Source: an uncultured Bacteroidia bacterium (GTDB lineage: Bacteria > Bacteroidota > Bacteroidia > NS11-12g > UBA9320). Taken from it: a DNA stretch of 55,090 bases. A model generated the notes under the pieces. The model searched no databases. It had not been told where the DNA came from and saw only the letters and a list, made by a program, of their open reading frames with translations. The position numbers and the translations under genes are program-made. Below are positions 1 through 10,071 of the stretch, in pieces. Positions within the stretch are counted from its first letter, which is position 1, and every line of letters begins with the position of its first letter. The stretch lies in contig CALSMN010000003.1 in assembly GCA_943787465.1 (NCBI GenBank), positions 202,501 to 257,590 on the forward strand. The letters run 5' to 3'.

Positions 1-710
1 GATACATTTGCTTTTCTGAGATCTTCTAACGTTTCAATAACTTCTTCTTCTGTTTCTCCCATTCCACACATAATACCACTTTTAGTTTTCATCCCACCTT
101 CTTCTAAATACGCTAATACAAACAGAGATCGTTCATATTTAGCTTGAACTCGAACTTCTTTTGTAAGTCTCCTTACAGTTTCAATATTATGAGATACTAT
201 TTCTGGTTTTACACGAATAATCGTATCAAGTTGTTCTTGATTACCTTGAAAATCTGGAATAAGTGTTTCTAATGTAGTTGTTGGATTAAATTCACGAATA
301 GTTTGCACTGTTTTTGCCCAATGGTTACTGCCCCCATCGGCAAGATCATCTCTGTCAACACTTGTTATGACAGCATGTTTTATACCCATCATATTGATGG
401 ACTGAGCCACTTTAAATGGTTCGAGACTGTCAAGCATATCTCCTTTTCCTGTAGCAACATTACAAAACTGGCAACTTCGTGTACATGTGTTACCCAAAAT
501 CATAAATGTAGCAGTACCAACTCCCCAGCATTCACCAATATTTGGACATTTTCCACTTTCACATATGGTGTGTAGTTTATTGTCTTTTACTAATTTTAAC
601 ATTTCAGCATACTTGCCATCTCCTGGAATTTGAGTTTTTAACCAATCAGGCTTAATTCTTTTATTTTGCTTGATTTTTACAGCAGGTTTATTTTCAATAT
701 TATTTGCCAT
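1..710 (-). CDS. lipA: Lipoyl synthase, C-terminal part missing at the window edge
   Basis: Radical-SAM enzyme that inserts two sulfurs into octanoyl groups on lipoyl domains. About 236 residues are visible. The N-terminal auxiliary-cluster cysteines C50, C55 and C61 lie in TICESGKCPNIGEC, and the radical-SAM CxxxCxxC lies in CTRSCQFC (C76, C80, C83). A SHNIETV segment and GIMCGMGETEEEV follow, as is normal for LipA. The frame is open to base 1, so the gene is truncated by the window and not by mutation. The ATG at 710 is the first one before the conserved region and sits about 8 bases from a TAAATTTG -7 element, so the 5' leader would be very short. It is divergent from porZ. Identity is secure; only the end is unseen. 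Confidence 0.96.
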   Translation of the reverse strand, partial: MANNIENKPAVKIKQNKRIKPDWLKTQIPGDGKYAEMLKLVKDNKLHTICESGKCPNIGECWGVGTATFMILGNTCTRSCQFCNVATGKGDMLDSLEPFKVAQSINMMGIKHAVITSVDRDDLADGGSNHWAKTVQTIREFNPTTTLETLIPDFQGNQEQLDTIIRVKPEIVSHNIETVRRLTKEVRVQAKYERSLFVLAYLEEGGMKTKSGIMCGMGETEEEVIETLEDLRKANV

Positions 711-718
711 TCTTAATA

Positions 719-726
719 CAAATTTA
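719..726 (-). promoter_or_regulatory. Bacteroidota -7 element for lipA
   Basis: Reads TAAATTTG on the minus strand, an exact match to TANNTTTG. No clear TTTG is found at the -33 spacing. The start codon begins 9 bases after the final G, so only a few untranslated bases are expected. Confidence 0.5.
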
Positions 727-798
727 GTGTAGATTCTGGGTTTTAAAATTATTATAGTTTTAAATGTCTTGCGGTAATAAAACATGGATATCAATCGT

Positions 799-806
799 TA
801 GTTTTG
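799..806 (+). promoter_or_regulatory. Bacteroidota -7 element for porZ
   Basis: TAGTTTTG matches TANNTTTG. Its position makes the in-frame TTG at 804 part of the promoter, so the ATG at 822 is the better porZ start. The -33 element is not obvious (a TTG at 769-771 is too far away). Confidence 0.45.
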
Positions 807-821
807 TGCAAATATTTCAAC

Positions 822-3068
822 ATGTTCAGATCCATTTTCCTTTTGGTAATAGCTTATTCTACATTTAGTTTTGGTCAGAACAACACACCAACGTATACCT
901 GGAGAATGCATTTGCCCTATAATAGCGTTCGTCAAATAATTGAAGCAAATCAAAAATTATATGTACTAGCCGATGTGGGGATATATGAGTTTGGATTAAA
1001 AAGTGGAGAAGCTAATTTTTTAACAAAAGTTAATGGATTCTCTGAATCGAATGTCGTTAGAATGGGCTATTCATCTGCATATAGTACCTTAGTAATTGCA
1101 TATAAAAGTGGTAACATTGATCTACTTAAAAATAATGTCATCATAAATATACCTGGGATTAAGCGTTCATCTATTTTCGGATCTAAGGAAATTTATGATA
1201 TAAAAATATATAATAATCTAGCGTATCTTTCAACTGCTTTTGGAATAGTTGTATTAGATTTAGATGCCGAGGAAATTATTGATGATTATCAGAATCTAGG
1301 GAGTGGAGGTGTTCCATTAGCTGTTAATTCATTGGCTATTCTCAAGGATACAATTTTCATTGGTACTACAGAGGGAATAAAGTATGCACCATCACAAAGT
1401 AGCAACGTCAACTTAAAAAATTATGCGAGTTGGCAATCATACAATCAATTTGATTCTGCTTCATTAATGGAGGTATACGATGATGCTCTATATTTTGTAT
1501 CAGATAGCATACTTCACAGATATAAAAATAATAAATTTATTTATGTCGAAAATGCTCAGAAGAAAGGATACCAAAGTATGGTAGTAAGTAATGAACATTT
1601 AATTATTTGCAGGTATGAAGGAATTGCCTTAATGGAGAAAAATGGAGATATAAGTGAGTATGGAGAAGTTGCAATGCAGTATGCTATTCAAGATTTTCAA
1701 GAAAATTTATGGTTTGGTGGGTTTTATAGAGGTTTAATCAAGAAAACACCTAGTGGAGAGATTAGCTATTATACGCCACAAGGACCTTTCGCATCAACTA
1801 ATTATGAAATGATAGGACAGGATAATAGTTTATGGGTTAGCTCAGGTGGTCACACTTCTGCTTATGCTCCTACTTATAATAGCTATGGCTATTATCGCTA
1901 TGAAGATGGTAATTGGTTTAATCGAAATGTTTCAGATCCTTTTGCAGGTTCTATGCTGGATTTTACGTCTATATATGTGCCTAAAAACAGAAATGAAACT
2001 TGGCTAGGTAGTTTTGGAAGTGGATTATTAAAACTTGAAAATGGAAATCCAGTTAAACGCTATAATAGTTCAAATAGTTCATTAAAAACTTCTGTAGGTG
2101 CCAACGAAATTGTCTCTGGTATGGTCTATGATAGTAAGGGTAATTTATGGATTTCTAATTATGAAACGGATAAAGCATTGGTTGTTTTTAGGGCAGACGG
2201 GACTTGGGAAGATTTCAACCTTGGTACCAAACGATTAGGTGAAATGATTATAGATCAAAATGACCAATTATGGATTTTAGTTCCAAGAACATCTGGGAAT
2301 GGTATAGTTGTAGCTAAAGAGCTTTCAAATGGAAGTATTCGCACTCGATTTTTGAGTACAACAAAAAATAATGGAGGACTTCCAAGTAACAATGTCAATG
2401 CATTAGCCATGGATAAAGATGGTGAAATATGGGTAGGAACAGAATCTGGGATAGCGGTTTTTTATAATCCAAGTTTGGTTTTTGACGGAGGAATCAATGC
2501 AGATGCACAACAAATAATAATAGATGATGGAAACGATATCGGGTATCTTCTGGGAAATGAAGTTGTTAATGATATCAAAATTGATGGAGGAAATCGAAAA
2601 TGGGTTGCAACTAATAATGGAGCTTGGCTGATTAAAGAAGATGGATCTGAAGTGGTTCAACATTTAACATCAGCCAATAGTCCACTTCCGGGGGATTTAA
2701 TTAATTGTATAGGTATAATCCCCAATACAGGAGAAGTTTTTTTTGGATCAACAAATGGGATTGCTTCATTTAGAAGTGATGCCACTGAAGCAAATGATGT
2801 TCACGAGAATACATTAGTTTTCCCAAATCCGGTACATCCCACATATGACGGACCTATCACAATAAGTGGACTGCCTGAGGATGCAACAGTAAAAATTGTA
2901 GATATTGCAGGTAGAGTGGTTTATGAACTTATAGCAGTTGGAGGCACAGCTGTATGGAATGGGCTAAATTTTGATGGTGAAAAACCTCAAACGGGTGTTT
3001 ATCTTATTTTTAGTGCTAATAAAGAAGATGAAGATTCATTGGTATCAAAGCTTTTAATTGTAAGATAA
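822..3068 (+). CDS. porZ: PorZ-like type IX secretion surface protein (beta-propellers plus C-terminal sorting domain)
   Basis: About 748 residues. A signal peptide (MFRSIFLLVIAYSTFSFG) is followed by a two-component-regulator-type beta-propeller region with repeated W-x-G/S blade motifs (ENLWFGGF, ETWLGSFG, GNLWISNY, GEIWVGTE). The last 80 residues form a T9SS type A sorting domain beginning VFPNPV and ending KLLIVR. Length and architecture agree with PorZ of Porphyromonas gingivalis (about 776 aa), an outer-surface protein that works with the PorU sortase and anionic LPS. The N-terminal WRMHLPYN start and the YKSGNIDLL and FGIVVLDLD segments fit this family better than sensor-kinase propellers. 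An in-frame TTG at 804 overlaps the promoter, so I use the ATG at 822. The stop codon overlaps the recO start (TAATG). The family call is strong; the function is inferred from the family. Confidence 0.85.
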   Translation: MFRSIFLLVIAYSTFSFGQNNTPTYTWRMHLPYNSVRQIIEANQKLYVLADVGIYEFGLKSGEANFLTKVNGFSESNVVRMGYSSAYSTLVIAYKSGNIDLLKNNVIINIPGIKRSSIFGSKEIYDIKIYNNLAYLSTAFGIVVLDLDAEEIIDDYQNLGSGGVPLAVNSLAILKDTIFIGTTEGIKYAPSQSSNVNLKNYASWQSYNQFDSASLMEVYDDALYFVSDSILHRYKNNKFIYVENAQKKGYQSMVVSNEHLIICRYEGIALMEKNGDISEYGEVAMQYAIQDFQENLWFGGFYRGLIKKTPSGEISYYTPQGPFASTNYEMIGQDNSLWVSSGGHTSAYAPTYNSYGYYRYEDGNWFNRNVSDPFAGSMLDFTSIYVPKNRNETWLGSFGSGLLKLENGNPVKRYNSSNSSLKTSVGANEIVSGMVYDSKGNLWISNYETDKALVVFRADGTWEDFNLGTKRLGEMIIDQNDQLWILVPRTSGNGIVVAKELSNGSIRTRFLSTTKNNGGLPSNNVNALAMDKDGEIWVGTESGIAVFYNPSLVFDGGINADAQQIIIDDGNDIGYLLGNEVVNDIKIDGGNRKWVATNNGAWLIKEDGSEVVQHLTSANSPLPGDLINCIGIIPNTGEVFFGSTNGIASFRSDATEANDVHENTLVFPNPVHPTYDGPITISGLPEDATVKIVDIAGRVVYELIAVGGTAVWNGLNFDGEKPQTGVYLIFSANKEDEDSLVSKLLIVR

Positions 3069-3775
3069 TGTATGTTAAAACTAAGGGAATAATTCTTAAA
3101 AATACGAATTATAGCGAGTCTAGTTTAATAACAAAAATTTATACTCAAACATCTGGGTTAAAGACATTTATGCTTAGGGGTGTTCGCAAGGGAAAAGCTT
3201 CAATTAGAACATCAATGATTCAACCTTTATCCATTGTAAGTTTAGATTTTTTTCAAAAACCGAATACAACAATATTCAATGTAAAAGAACTTAAAAATAC
3301 ACCTGTTTTATATGAAATACATTCCAATATTTTTAAAAAGACAGTAGCTATGTTTTATACAGAAGTATTAAATCAGTGCCTGACCGAAGAAGAGAGTGAT
3401 GAGGCTTTATTCGGTTTTTTAGAAAACGAAATTATTGCGTTGGATCACTCGAATTTTTCAGCTGATTTACCCATACGTTTTTTGATTAAGTTGTCCAATT
3501 ATTTAGGGGTATATCCACAAGGATCCCATAATGAGACGACTCCTTTTTTTTGCATAGAAAGTGGAGGATTTGTAAGTCAATCCAGCTTATATACTTCATC
3601 AATTGAAACATCATTTCTGATTTCTAATTTTATTTTAGATATAAATAATAATCAACAATTTAATCGAAGTGTTAGAAAAGATGCTCTTGATCAGATTATT
3701 AAATATTATCAATTTCATGTAACGCGCAATAAAAAAATCAAATCAGTCGATATTTTAAGAGAAATACTAAACTAA
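3068..3775 (+). CDS. recO: DNA repair protein RecO
   Basis: 235 residues, the usual RecO length. It starts with the OB-fold segment (MYVKTKGIILKNTNYSESSL, then IYTQTSGLKTFMLRGVRKGK), followed by a helical domain with the family-typical LSNYLGVYPQG. RecO anneals ssDNA and, with RecR, loads RecA on SSB-coated gaps. No zinc-binding CxxC is visible in the C-terminal half, as in many Bacteroidota copies. The ATG shares one base with the porZ stop codon, so translation is probably coupled to that of the upstream surface protein. No separate promoter is visible. Confidence 0.93.
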   Translation: MYVKTKGIILKNTNYSESSLITKIYTQTSGLKTFMLRGVRKGKASIRTSMIQPLSIVSLDFFQKPNTTIFNVKELKNTPVLYEIHSNIFKKTVAMFYTEVLNQCLTEEESDEALFGFLENEIIALDHSNFSADLPIRFLIKLSNYLGVYPQGSHNETTPFFCIESGGFVSQSSLYTSSIETSFLISNFILDINNNQQFNRSVRKDALDQIIKYYQFHVTRNKKIKSVDILREILN

Positions 3776-3793
3776 ATAGAATAAAGCATTAAA

Positions 3794-4378
3794 ATGTTAA
3801 GAATGAAAATAGTTTTTACAGGCATATGTCTGTTGGTATTGTGTGTTCATACAATAGCTCAAGAAGAAATTAATCAAAAATCTTCTGCACTAATGAGAAA
3901 GGTGTATATGGACGGAGATACCTTCTTTTTGTACACTTTTGATGAATTTATTTTGAAAGAATTTGAATCAAAAAAAGAAAAGAATTCATATCTTAGATTG
4001 GTTAGAGATGTAAAAAAAGTAATGCCTTACGCCAAATTAGCAGCTTTTAGATTACAAATGATGGATGATAATTTAAATCAAATGCCCACTAATCGGGCTA
4101 AAAAGAAATATATTAAAGATACCGAAGATGCAATTAAAGATGAATTTATTAAGCAGTTAAAAAGTTTAACGGTATCTCAAGGGAAGTTACTCATAAAGTT
4201 AATCCATCGTGAGACAGGAAATACTACGTATGAAATCTTAAAACAATATAGAGGTAGTGCAAGCACACTTTTTTATGGTTTATGGGCCAAAATGTATAAT
4301 GCCAATATAGATGTAAAATATGATCCAATAGCAGATCATCAAATAGAGTATATCATAAAAAATGCTAATCTTGAATAA
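3794..4378 (+). CDS. DUF4294-like exported protein
   Basis: 194 residues with a signal peptide (MKIVFTGICLLVLCVHTIAQ, cleavage after AQ). The mature part is helical and charged, with KKVMPYAKLAAFRLQMM, QGKLLIKLIHRETGNTTYE and YDPIADHQIEY, which match my memory of DUF4294, a Bacteroidota-restricted family of unknown function. Starts at 3794 and 3803 (MKIVF) are both possible; the second gives a cleaner signal peptide. It lies 18 bases after recO and 21 before bshB1 on the same strand, probably in the porZ transcript. No catalytic motif is evident. Confidence 0.8.
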   Translation: MLRMKIVFTGICLLVLCVHTIAQEEINQKSSALMRKVYMDGDTFFLYTFDEFILKEFESKKEKNSYLRLVRDVKKVMPYAKLAAFRLQMMDDNLNQMPTNRAKKKYIKDTEDAIKDEFIKQLKSLTVSQGKLLIKLIHRETGNTTYEILKQYRGSASTLFYGLWAKMYNANIDVKYDPIADHQIEYIIKNANLE

Positions 4379-4399
4379 AATTATCTAAAATTAAAAGAA

Positions 4400-5110
4400 A
4401 TGAAATTAGACATTTTAGCAATAGGTGCTCATCCAGATGATGTAGAATTATCGTGTGGAGGTACTCTTATAAAAAGTATTAGAGCGGGGAAAACAGTTGG
4501 GATTCTGGATTTAACAAAAGGTGAGCTTGGAACACGCGGAAGTGCTTCTATTCGTGCGAATGAAGCCGCCGCAGCCCAACACGTATTAGGGGTGTCTATT
4601 CGCGAAAATTTAGGAATTGAAGATGGTTGGTTTCAAAATAATAAAGATACTCAAATGAAACTCATTCAAAAGATTAGATTGTATCAGCCAAGTATAATTC
4701 TAGCAAATGCCATTGATGATAGACACCCAGACCATCCAAGAGCTGCTGCACTAGTTAAAGATGCAGTATTTTTGGCTGGATTACAAAAAATTATAACTAA
4801 AGAGAGAGGAGTCGTACAAGATATTCACAGAACAAAATATCTTTTTCACTATATACAATACAGGCATATTAAACCTGATTTTGTAGTTGATGTCACTCCC
4901 TACTATGAGGATAAAATGAAAGCAGTACAGTGTTTTAAAACACAATTTTATAACCCTGATGAAGAATCAAATACACTCATCAGTTCAAAAAAATTTTTAG
5001 ATTTTTTAGATGGAAGATCACGAGAAATGGGAGGGAGCATCCAAGTTGAACATGGGGAAGGATTTTTGAGTGATGTCCCACTTCAATTAGACTTAAACAC
5101 TTTTTTATAA
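4400..5110 (+). CDS. bshB1: Bacillithiol biosynthesis deacetylase BshB1
   Basis: 236 residues of the LmbE/PIG-L fold. It hydrolyses N-acetylglucosaminyl-malate to glucosaminyl-malate, the second step of bacillithiol synthesis. The zinc site is visible: GAHPDDVEL (H11, D14) and DDRHPDHPRAA (H112). The segments TKGELGTRG and ENLGIEDGWF are typical of BshB1 as opposed to general PIG-L deacetylases. bshA and bshC are not in the window. It is the last gene of the porZ-recO-DUF4294-bshB1 run, and its 3' end overlaps the convergent gene on the other strand by 28 bases. Confidence 0.93.
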   Translation: MKLDILAIGAHPDDVELSCGGTLIKSIRAGKTVGILDLTKGELGTRGSASIRANEAAAAQHVLGVSIRENLGIEDGWFQNNKDTQMKLIQKIRLYQPSIILANAIDDRHPDHPRAAALVKDAVFLAGLQKIITKERGVVQDIHRTKYLFHYIQYRHIKPDFVVDVTPYYEDKMKAVQCFKTQFYNPDEESNTLISSKKFLDFLDGRSREMGGSIQVEHGEGFLSDVPLQLDLNTFL

Positions 5111-5991
5111 ATGTCAACTAGAAAACGAATTATTGGTGGGGCATATCTAACTTCATAAAATGGCTCATTTATAGAACCAAACGAAGCATAAAAATCACGA
5201 ACACTTGGAATATTAGATCCCTCAAAATCAAAAGTTAGATCATGTTCCTTACAAAACTGTATCATTTCGTAGATACCTACAGTCAAAGAATTTAAATTTC
5301 TGCCAATTTTACTGGGAGCTCCTAAAATATAGTGTGCGCGTTCGTTACCTACTGCAAACATCAAACAGGCAGTTAAATTTTGGTTATGAAGCACATGAAT
5401 ATGCACAAAATATTCAGGTGAATTTCCTGAAATATTTAGTAATTTTTGATAATCTGCGTTTTTAAGATGAAATGCTAAATGACCATAATTTTTTTGATAT
5501 ATTTTTACGGTTTGAGATGGCTTAGGATTGGGATGAATGGTATGTTTAGAAAGTGCTTTTTTTAAGTTTTTTTTGAGTGTTTTACTAAATGATGATTCAA
5601 TATTATGGATTTTTTCACTTGGGATAATTAGATTAGACCTATCAGTTAAATCTGTATCAAAAGGCAAGTTTGTATTAAATTGAATGTAGTTAAATTTCGC
5701 AATAATTATGCTCCAAATTTTTGCTATTGTTCTTTTGTCTGGAACTTGACCAACCCACAAACATTGTTGAATAAAGTTAGGTTGTAATAAGCCACGTACA
5801 CCAATTTTTTTTGATATGGGTAATGGAATTCCAGCTGAATAATCACCAAGGATAATGGCATCCCAGCTGCAAAATTGATTTAAAAAAAAAGATTGGTTGT
5901 ATACACGCCCATTAATATGGGTATTGATCATATTATCCCACTTATTGAAATCAATTTGATGATGTCTAATATATTCTGGGAGGTGTGTCAT
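5083..5991 (-). CDS. GNAT/FemAB-like acyltransferase of unknown substrate
   Basis: 302 residues without signal peptide or membrane segment. The C-terminal half carries a FemAB/BioF2-type GNAT fold: FVHIHVLHNQNLTACLMF, YILGAPSK, GIYEMIQFC and then DFEGSNIPSVRDFYASFG, a motif common in Bacteroidota GNAT-like proteins of this size. Such enzymes transfer acyl or aminoacyl groups; the substrate cannot be read from the sequence. The ATG at 5991 is the only sensible start. No TANNTTTG is seen upstream. The gene is divergent from rpsL and its 3' end overlaps bshB1 by 28 bases. Confidence 0.7.
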   Translation of the reverse strand: MTHLPEYIRHHQIDFNKWDNMINTHINGRVYNQSFFLNQFCSWDAIILGDYSAGIPLPISKKIGVRGLLQPNFIQQCLWVGQVPDKRTIAKIWSIIIAKFNYIQFNTNLPFDTDLTDRSNLIIPSEKIHNIESSFSKTLKKNLKKALSKHTIHPNPKPSQTVKIYQKNYGHLAFHLKNADYQKLLNISGNSPEYFVHIHVLHNQNLTACLMFAVGNERAHYILGAPSKIGRNLNSLTVGIYEMIQFCKEHDLTFDFEGSNIPSVRDFYASFGSINEPFYEVRYAPPIIRFLVDIYKKVFKSN

Positions 5992-6104
5992 TAAATTGGA
6001 CCAATATATACCACAATGATAATCAGATTTAGACTCTTTTATCTACTTAATCTTAGAATGAAAAAACGCTTAAATTATAATATTTGATTTTTTTATAAAT
6101 ACCG

Positions 6105-6135
6105 TTTGTAATCTTATATTTAAATACTACTTTTG
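6105..6135 (+). promoter_or_regulatory. Strong consensus promoter for the ribosomal supercluster
   Basis: TTTG at 6105-6108, then exactly 19 bases, then TACTTTTG at 6128-6135: a full match to the Bacteroidota housekeeping promoter. It continues as TTTGCAGACC, a downstream extension shared with the secDF and infA promoters. The expected transcription start is near 6140, giving a leader of about 25 bases without a Shine-Dalgarno sequence. Confidence 0.8.
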
Positions 6136-6166
6136 CAGACCTTTTTAGAAATTTGGAATAAAATAT

Positions 6167-6550
6167 ATGCCTACAATACAACAGTTAGTACGTAAGGGAA
6201 GAAAGGAGCTTACTAAGAAAAGTAAGTCTCGAGCACTTGATTCCTGTCCCCAAAGAAGAGGTGTATGCACAAGAGTATACACTACTACTCCTAAGAAACC
6301 TAACTCAGCAATGAGAAAGGTGGCTAGGGTTAGACTCACCAATGGGAATGAAGTTAATGCATACATACCTGGAGAGGGTCACAATTTGCAAGAACACAGT
6401 ATTGTTCTTGTGAGAGGTGGTCGAGTAAAAGATTTACCTGGTGTTCGATATCACATTGTTCGTGGAGCATTAGACACTGCTGGTGTAGAAGGTAGAACCC
6501 AACGAAGAAGTAAATACGGAGCAAAAAGACCTAAAGAAGCGAAGAAATAA
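6167..6550 (+). CDS. rpsL: Ribosomal protein uS12
   Basis: 127 residues. 30S decoding-centre protein and first gene of the supercluster. The conserved loops [16 protein letters not shown] and [13 protein letters not shown] carry the usual lysines, so nothing points to streptomycin resistance. The stop codon overlaps the rpsG start by one base (TAATG). An antisense frame over the 5' end is a shadow. Confidence 0.98.
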   Translation: MPTIQQLVRKGRKELTKKSKSRALDSCPQRRGVCTRVYTTTPKKPNSAMRKVARVRLTNGNEVNAYIPGEGHNLQEHSIVLVRGGRVKDLPGVRYHIVRGALDTAGVEGRTQRRSKYGAKRPKEAKK

Positions 6551-7020
6551 TGAGAAAGTCTAAGGCAAGAAAAAGAGAGATCGTTCCTGATCCAAGATTT
6601 AATGATGTTTTAGTTTCTAAATTCATCAACAACATGATGTTGCAGGGTAAAAAAGAAACTGCTCGAAAGATATTTTACGATGCAATTGAGATTGTTGATC
6701 AAAAAGTAGAGGAAGAGTCAGGTATAGAAACTTGGAAAAAAGCACTAAATAATGTGATGCCATCGGTTATGGTTAAGAGTCGTAGAGTTGGTGGAGCAAC
6801 ATTTCAAATTCCGATGGAAGTTAAGCCAGATTTGAAAGTTTCGTTTGGAATAAAGTGGATGATTAATTATGCACGAAAAAGAAATGAAAAATCAATGGCT
6901 AACAAATTAGCAGGAGAAATATTTGCAGCGTCTAAAGGTGAGGGTGCTGCTGTTAAGAAAAAAGAGGATACACATAAGATGGCAGATGCTAACAAAGCAT
7001 TCTCTCATTTCAGAGTATAA
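6550..7020 (+). CDS. rpsG: Ribosomal protein uS7
   Basis: 156 residues. It nucleates assembly of the 30S head. It starts [15 protein letters not shown], with [13 protein letters not shown] and [14 protein letters not shown] conserved, and ends [15 protein letters not shown]. The ATG overlaps the rpsL stop. fusA follows after 4 bases. Confidence 0.98.
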   Translation: MRKSKARKREIVPDPRFNDVLVSKFINNMMLQGKKETARKIFYDAIEIVDQKVEEESGIETWKKALNNVMPSVMVKSRRVGGATFQIPMEVKPDLKVSFGIKWMINYARKRNEKSMANKLAGEIFAASKGEGAAVKKKEDTHKMADANKAFSHFRV

Positions 7021-7024
7021 GGTA

Positions 7025-9133
7025 ATGAGTAAAAGAGATTTAAAATTCACAAGGAATATTGGTATTGCTGCTCATATAGATGCAGGAAAAACGACGACTA
7101 CTGAGCGTATACTATACTATGGTGGTGTAAGTCACAAAATAGGTGAAGTGCATGATGGTGCAGCTACTATGGATTGGATGGAGCAAGAGCAAGAAAGAGG
7201 CATTACAATTACCTCTGCTGCAACTACCCTGACTTGGAAATATCGCGATCAAAATTATCATGTTAACATAATTGATACCCCGGGTCACGTTGATTTTACG
7301 GTTGAAGTAAATCGTTCATTACGAGTACTAGATGGTCTTGTATTTTTGTTTAGTGCTGTTGATGGCGTAGAACCTCAATCAGAGACCAATTGGAGATTAG
7401 CTAATAATTACAATGTACCAAGGATTGGATTTGTAAATAAAATGGATCGTCAAGGTGCTGATTTCATTAATGTATGCAATCAAGTTAAAGAAATGTTAGG
7501 TAGTCATGCATTACCACTTCAATTAAATATTGGTGCAGAGGATGGATTCAAAGGAGTTGTAGATTTAATTAACTTCAGAGGAATTACATGGAATGAAGAA
7601 GATCAAGGGATGACCTTCCAAGAAATTGATATTCCTGCAGATATTGTAGATGAGGCTAGACAATTAAGAGAAGAATTACTTGAGGCTGTCGCTGAATTTG
7701 ATGAATCCTTAATGGAAAAATATTTTGAAGATTCAGAATCACTTACCGAGAGAGAAATATTAAATGCACTCAGAGAGGCTACTATAGCTGGGAAAGTGGT
7801 TCCTATGATGTGTGGTTCTGCATTTAAAAATAAAGGTGTTCAAGCTATGCTTGACATGGTTATGGAAATACTACCATCACCTATCGATCAAGAAGCTATC
7901 GAAGGAATAAATCCAAAAACAGATGAACCTACTTCTCGTAAGCCATCAGTGGATGAGCCTTTTGCTTCTCTAGCATTTAAAATTGCAACAGATCCTTTTG
8001 TGGGAAGACTCTGTTTTACTCGTGCTTATTCTGGTGTCCTAGATTCAGGTTCTTATGTTTACAATACACGAACTATGAAAAAAGAGCGTATTTCTCGTAT
8101 TTTCCAAATGCATGCTAACAAACAAAATCAAATACCACAGCTTCAAGCTGGTGATATTGCTGCATTAATTGGATTTAAAGATATACGAACAGGAGATACG
8201 CTATGTGCCGAAAACGCGCCTATAGTCTTAGAGTCTATGGATTTTCCTGACCCGGTAATTGGTGTTGCTATTGAGCCAAAAACTCAAGCTGATGTCGATA
8301 AATTAGGTATGGCTCTTGGAAAATTAGCGGAGGAAGATCCAACATTTGTTGTAAAATCGGACGATGAAACTGGTCAAACAGTTATTTCAGGAATGGGAGA
8401 ACTTCATCTTGAAATTATTATAGATCGATTGAAAAGAGAATTCAATGTGGAGGCTAACCAAGGTCAGCCCCAAGTAGCATATAAAGAAACAATTACCCAA
8501 TCCGTAACTCATCGAGAAACTTACAAGAAACAGTCTGGTGGTCGAGGTAAATTTGCGGATATTCAGGTAGAAATTGGTCCAGGTGACGAAGGTAAAGATG
8601 GATTAGAGTTTGTCAACCAGATAGTTGGGGGTGCAATACCAAGAGAGTTTATTCCTGCCGTTGAAAAAGGTTTTAAGGATGCCATGAAAAATGGTGCCTT
8701 GGCTGGATATGAAGTTCAAAACTTGAAAGTTAGACTTTTTGATGGATCTTTTCACGCAGTCGATTCAGACTCTCTCTCATTTGAGACTGCAGCTAAATTT
8801 GCATTTAGAGAAGCTTGTAAAAAAGCAAGCCCTGTGATACTCGAACCAATCATGAAGTTAGAAGTAATTACCCCTGAAGAAAATATGGGAGATGTGATTG
8901 GAGACTTAAATAGAAGAAGAGGGCAAATGCAAGGTATGTCGGAAAAAGGTGGTGCACAAGTTGTAAAAGCCCTAGTTCCTTTATCTATGATGTTTGGATA
9001 TGTGACAGACTTAAGGACAATTACCTCTGGTAGAGCAACTTCTACCATGGAATTTAATAATTATGATATCGTACCTGCAAACATGGCTACTGAAATCATA
9101 GAAAAAGCTAATGGAACAACTGTAAAAGCATAA
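7025..9133 (+). CDS. fusA: Translation elongation factor G
   Basis: 702 residues. GTPase that drives ribosomal translocation and, with RRF, recycling. G1 is [14 protein letters not shown] (residues 16 on), G3 is [12 protein letters not shown] and G4 is NKMDRQGAD, followed by domains II-V, ending [16 protein letters not shown] use the ATG at 7025 ([19 protein letters not shown]); the frame is open further upstream, but that extension lies inside rpsG and has no family similarity. tuf, which follows fusA in many bacteria, is absent: rpsJ starts 6 bases downstream. Confidence 0.98.
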   Translation: MSKRDLKFTRNIGIAAHIDAGKTTTTERILYYGGVSHKIGEVHDGAATMDWMEQEQERGITITSAATTLTWKYRDQNYHVNIIDTPGHVDFTVEVNRSLRVLDGLVFLFSAVDGVEPQSETNWRLANNYNVPRIGFVNKMDRQGADFINVCNQVKEMLGSHALPLQLNIGAEDGFKGVVDLINFRGITWNEEDQGMTFQEIDIPADIVDEARQLREELLEAVAEFDESLMEKYFEDSESLTEREILNALREATIAGKVVPMMCGSAFKNKGVQAMLDMVMEILPSPIDQEAIEGINPKTDEPTSRKPSVDEPFASLAFKIATDPFVGRLCFTRAYSGVLDSGSYVYNTRTMKKERISRIFQMHANKQNQIPQLQAGDIAALIGFKDIRTGDTLCAENAPIVLESMDFPDPVIGVAIEPKTQADVDKLGMALGKLAEEDPTFVVKSDDETGQTVISGMGELHLEIIIDRLKREFNVEANQGQPQVAYKETITQSVTHRETYKKQSGGRGKFADIQVEIGPGDEGKDGLEFVNQIVGGAIPREFIPAVEKGFKDAMKNGALAGYEVQNLKVRLFDGSFHAVDSDSLSFETAAKFAFREACKKASPVILEPIMKLEVITPEENMGDVIGDLNRRRGQMQGMSEKGGAQVVKALVPLSMMFGYVTDLRTITSGRATSTMEFNNYDIVPANMATEIIEKANGTTVKA

Positions 9134-9139
9134 TTTAAA

Positions 9140-9448
9140 ATGATTAATCAAAAAATTAGAATAAAGCTAAAATCTTACGATCATAATTTGATCGATAAAT
9201 CTGCTGATAAGATTGTGAAGTCAGTGAAAGCAACGGGTGCCATTGTAAGTGGTCCTATTCCGCTGCCTACACAAAAGAAAATTTTTACAGTTTTAAAATC
9301 TCCTCATGTCAATAAAAAAGCAAGAGAGCAATTTAAATTGTGTTCATATAAAAGATTGATGGATATCTACAGCTCTAGTTCAAAAACAGTTGACGCTCTG
9401 ATGAAGCTTGAGTTACCAAGTGGTGTTGATGTAGAAATTAAAGTATAA
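9140..9448 (+). CDS. rpsJ: Ribosomal protein uS10
   Basis: 102 residues. 30S head protein, also NusE in transcription antitermination complexes. Contains [20 protein letters not shown] and [20 protein letters not shown]. First gene of the classical S10 operon, here with no promoter between it and fusA. Confidence 0.98.
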   Translation: MINQKIRIKLKSYDHNLIDKSADKIVKSVKATGAIVSGPIPLPTQKKIFTVLKSPHVNKKAREQFKLCSYKRLMDIYSSSSKTVDALMKLELPSGVDVEIKV

Positions 9449-9452
9449 AGAA

Positions 9453-10070
9453 ATGATAGGTGCTATAGGAAAAAAGATAGGAATGACTTCCATATTTACT
9501 GAAAATGGTAAAAAGGAAGCTTGTACGGTTGTTGCTTTTGAGCCAAACGTAATTACGCAAGTTAAAACGCACGAAAAAGAAGGGTATAATGCCATTCAGA
9601 TTTCTTCGATTGAGAAGAAAGATAAAAGTTCTAATAGTCCCGAGAAAGGTCATTTTGCCAAAGCTAAAACAACACCTAAACGTGTTACTGTTGAAGTAAG
9701 AGACTTTCAAGGTGAAGTATCACTTGGAGATTCTTTTGGAGTAGAAATATTCGAAGAAGGTGAATTTGTAGATGTCGTAGGTACATCAAAAGGTAAAGGC
9801 TTTCAAGGTGTTGTTAAAAGACACGGATTCAGCGGTGTTGGTGAATCAACTCACGGTCAACATAATAGATTAAGGGCTCCTGGTTCACTGGGTGCGGGAT
9901 CAACTCCTTCTCGTGTATTTAAAGGTACCCGTATGGCTGGTCAGATGGGTAATGTGAGAGTTAAAATGCAGAATTTAAGAATCTTGAAAGTAGATGCTGA
10001 AAAAAACTTATTGGTAATTGGCGGTGCTTTACCAGGGCATAAAGGTTCATACGTAATTATTGAAAAATAA
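9453..10070 (+). CDS. rplC: Ribosomal protein uL3
   Basis: 205 residues. Early 50S assembly protein whose loop approaches the peptidyl-transferase centre. Shows [17 protein letters not shown] at the start and the conserved loop [14 protein letters not shown] ... [18 protein letters not shown]. It begins 4 bases after rpsJ. Confidence 0.98.
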   Translation: MIGAIGKKIGMTSIFTENGKKEACTVVAFEPNVITQVKTHEKEGYNAIQISSIEKKDKSSNSPEKGHFAKAKTTPKRVTVEVRDFQGEVSLGDSFGVEIFEEGEFVDVVGTSKGKGFQGVVKRHGFSGVGESTHGQHNRLRAPGSLGAGSTPSRVFKGTRMAGQMGNVRVKMQNLRILKVDAEKNLLVIGGALPGHKGSYVIIEK

Positions 10071-10071
10071 A

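Noticed and set aside
303-575. 90-codon plus-strand ORF opposite lipA
   Set aside because: Opposite a clear LipA frame with all cysteine motifs; composition is not protein-like.
6923-7024. 34-codon N-terminal extension of EF-G
   Set aside because: Lies inside rpsG in another frame and has no counterpart in EF-G; the ATG at 7025 gives the standard N-terminus.
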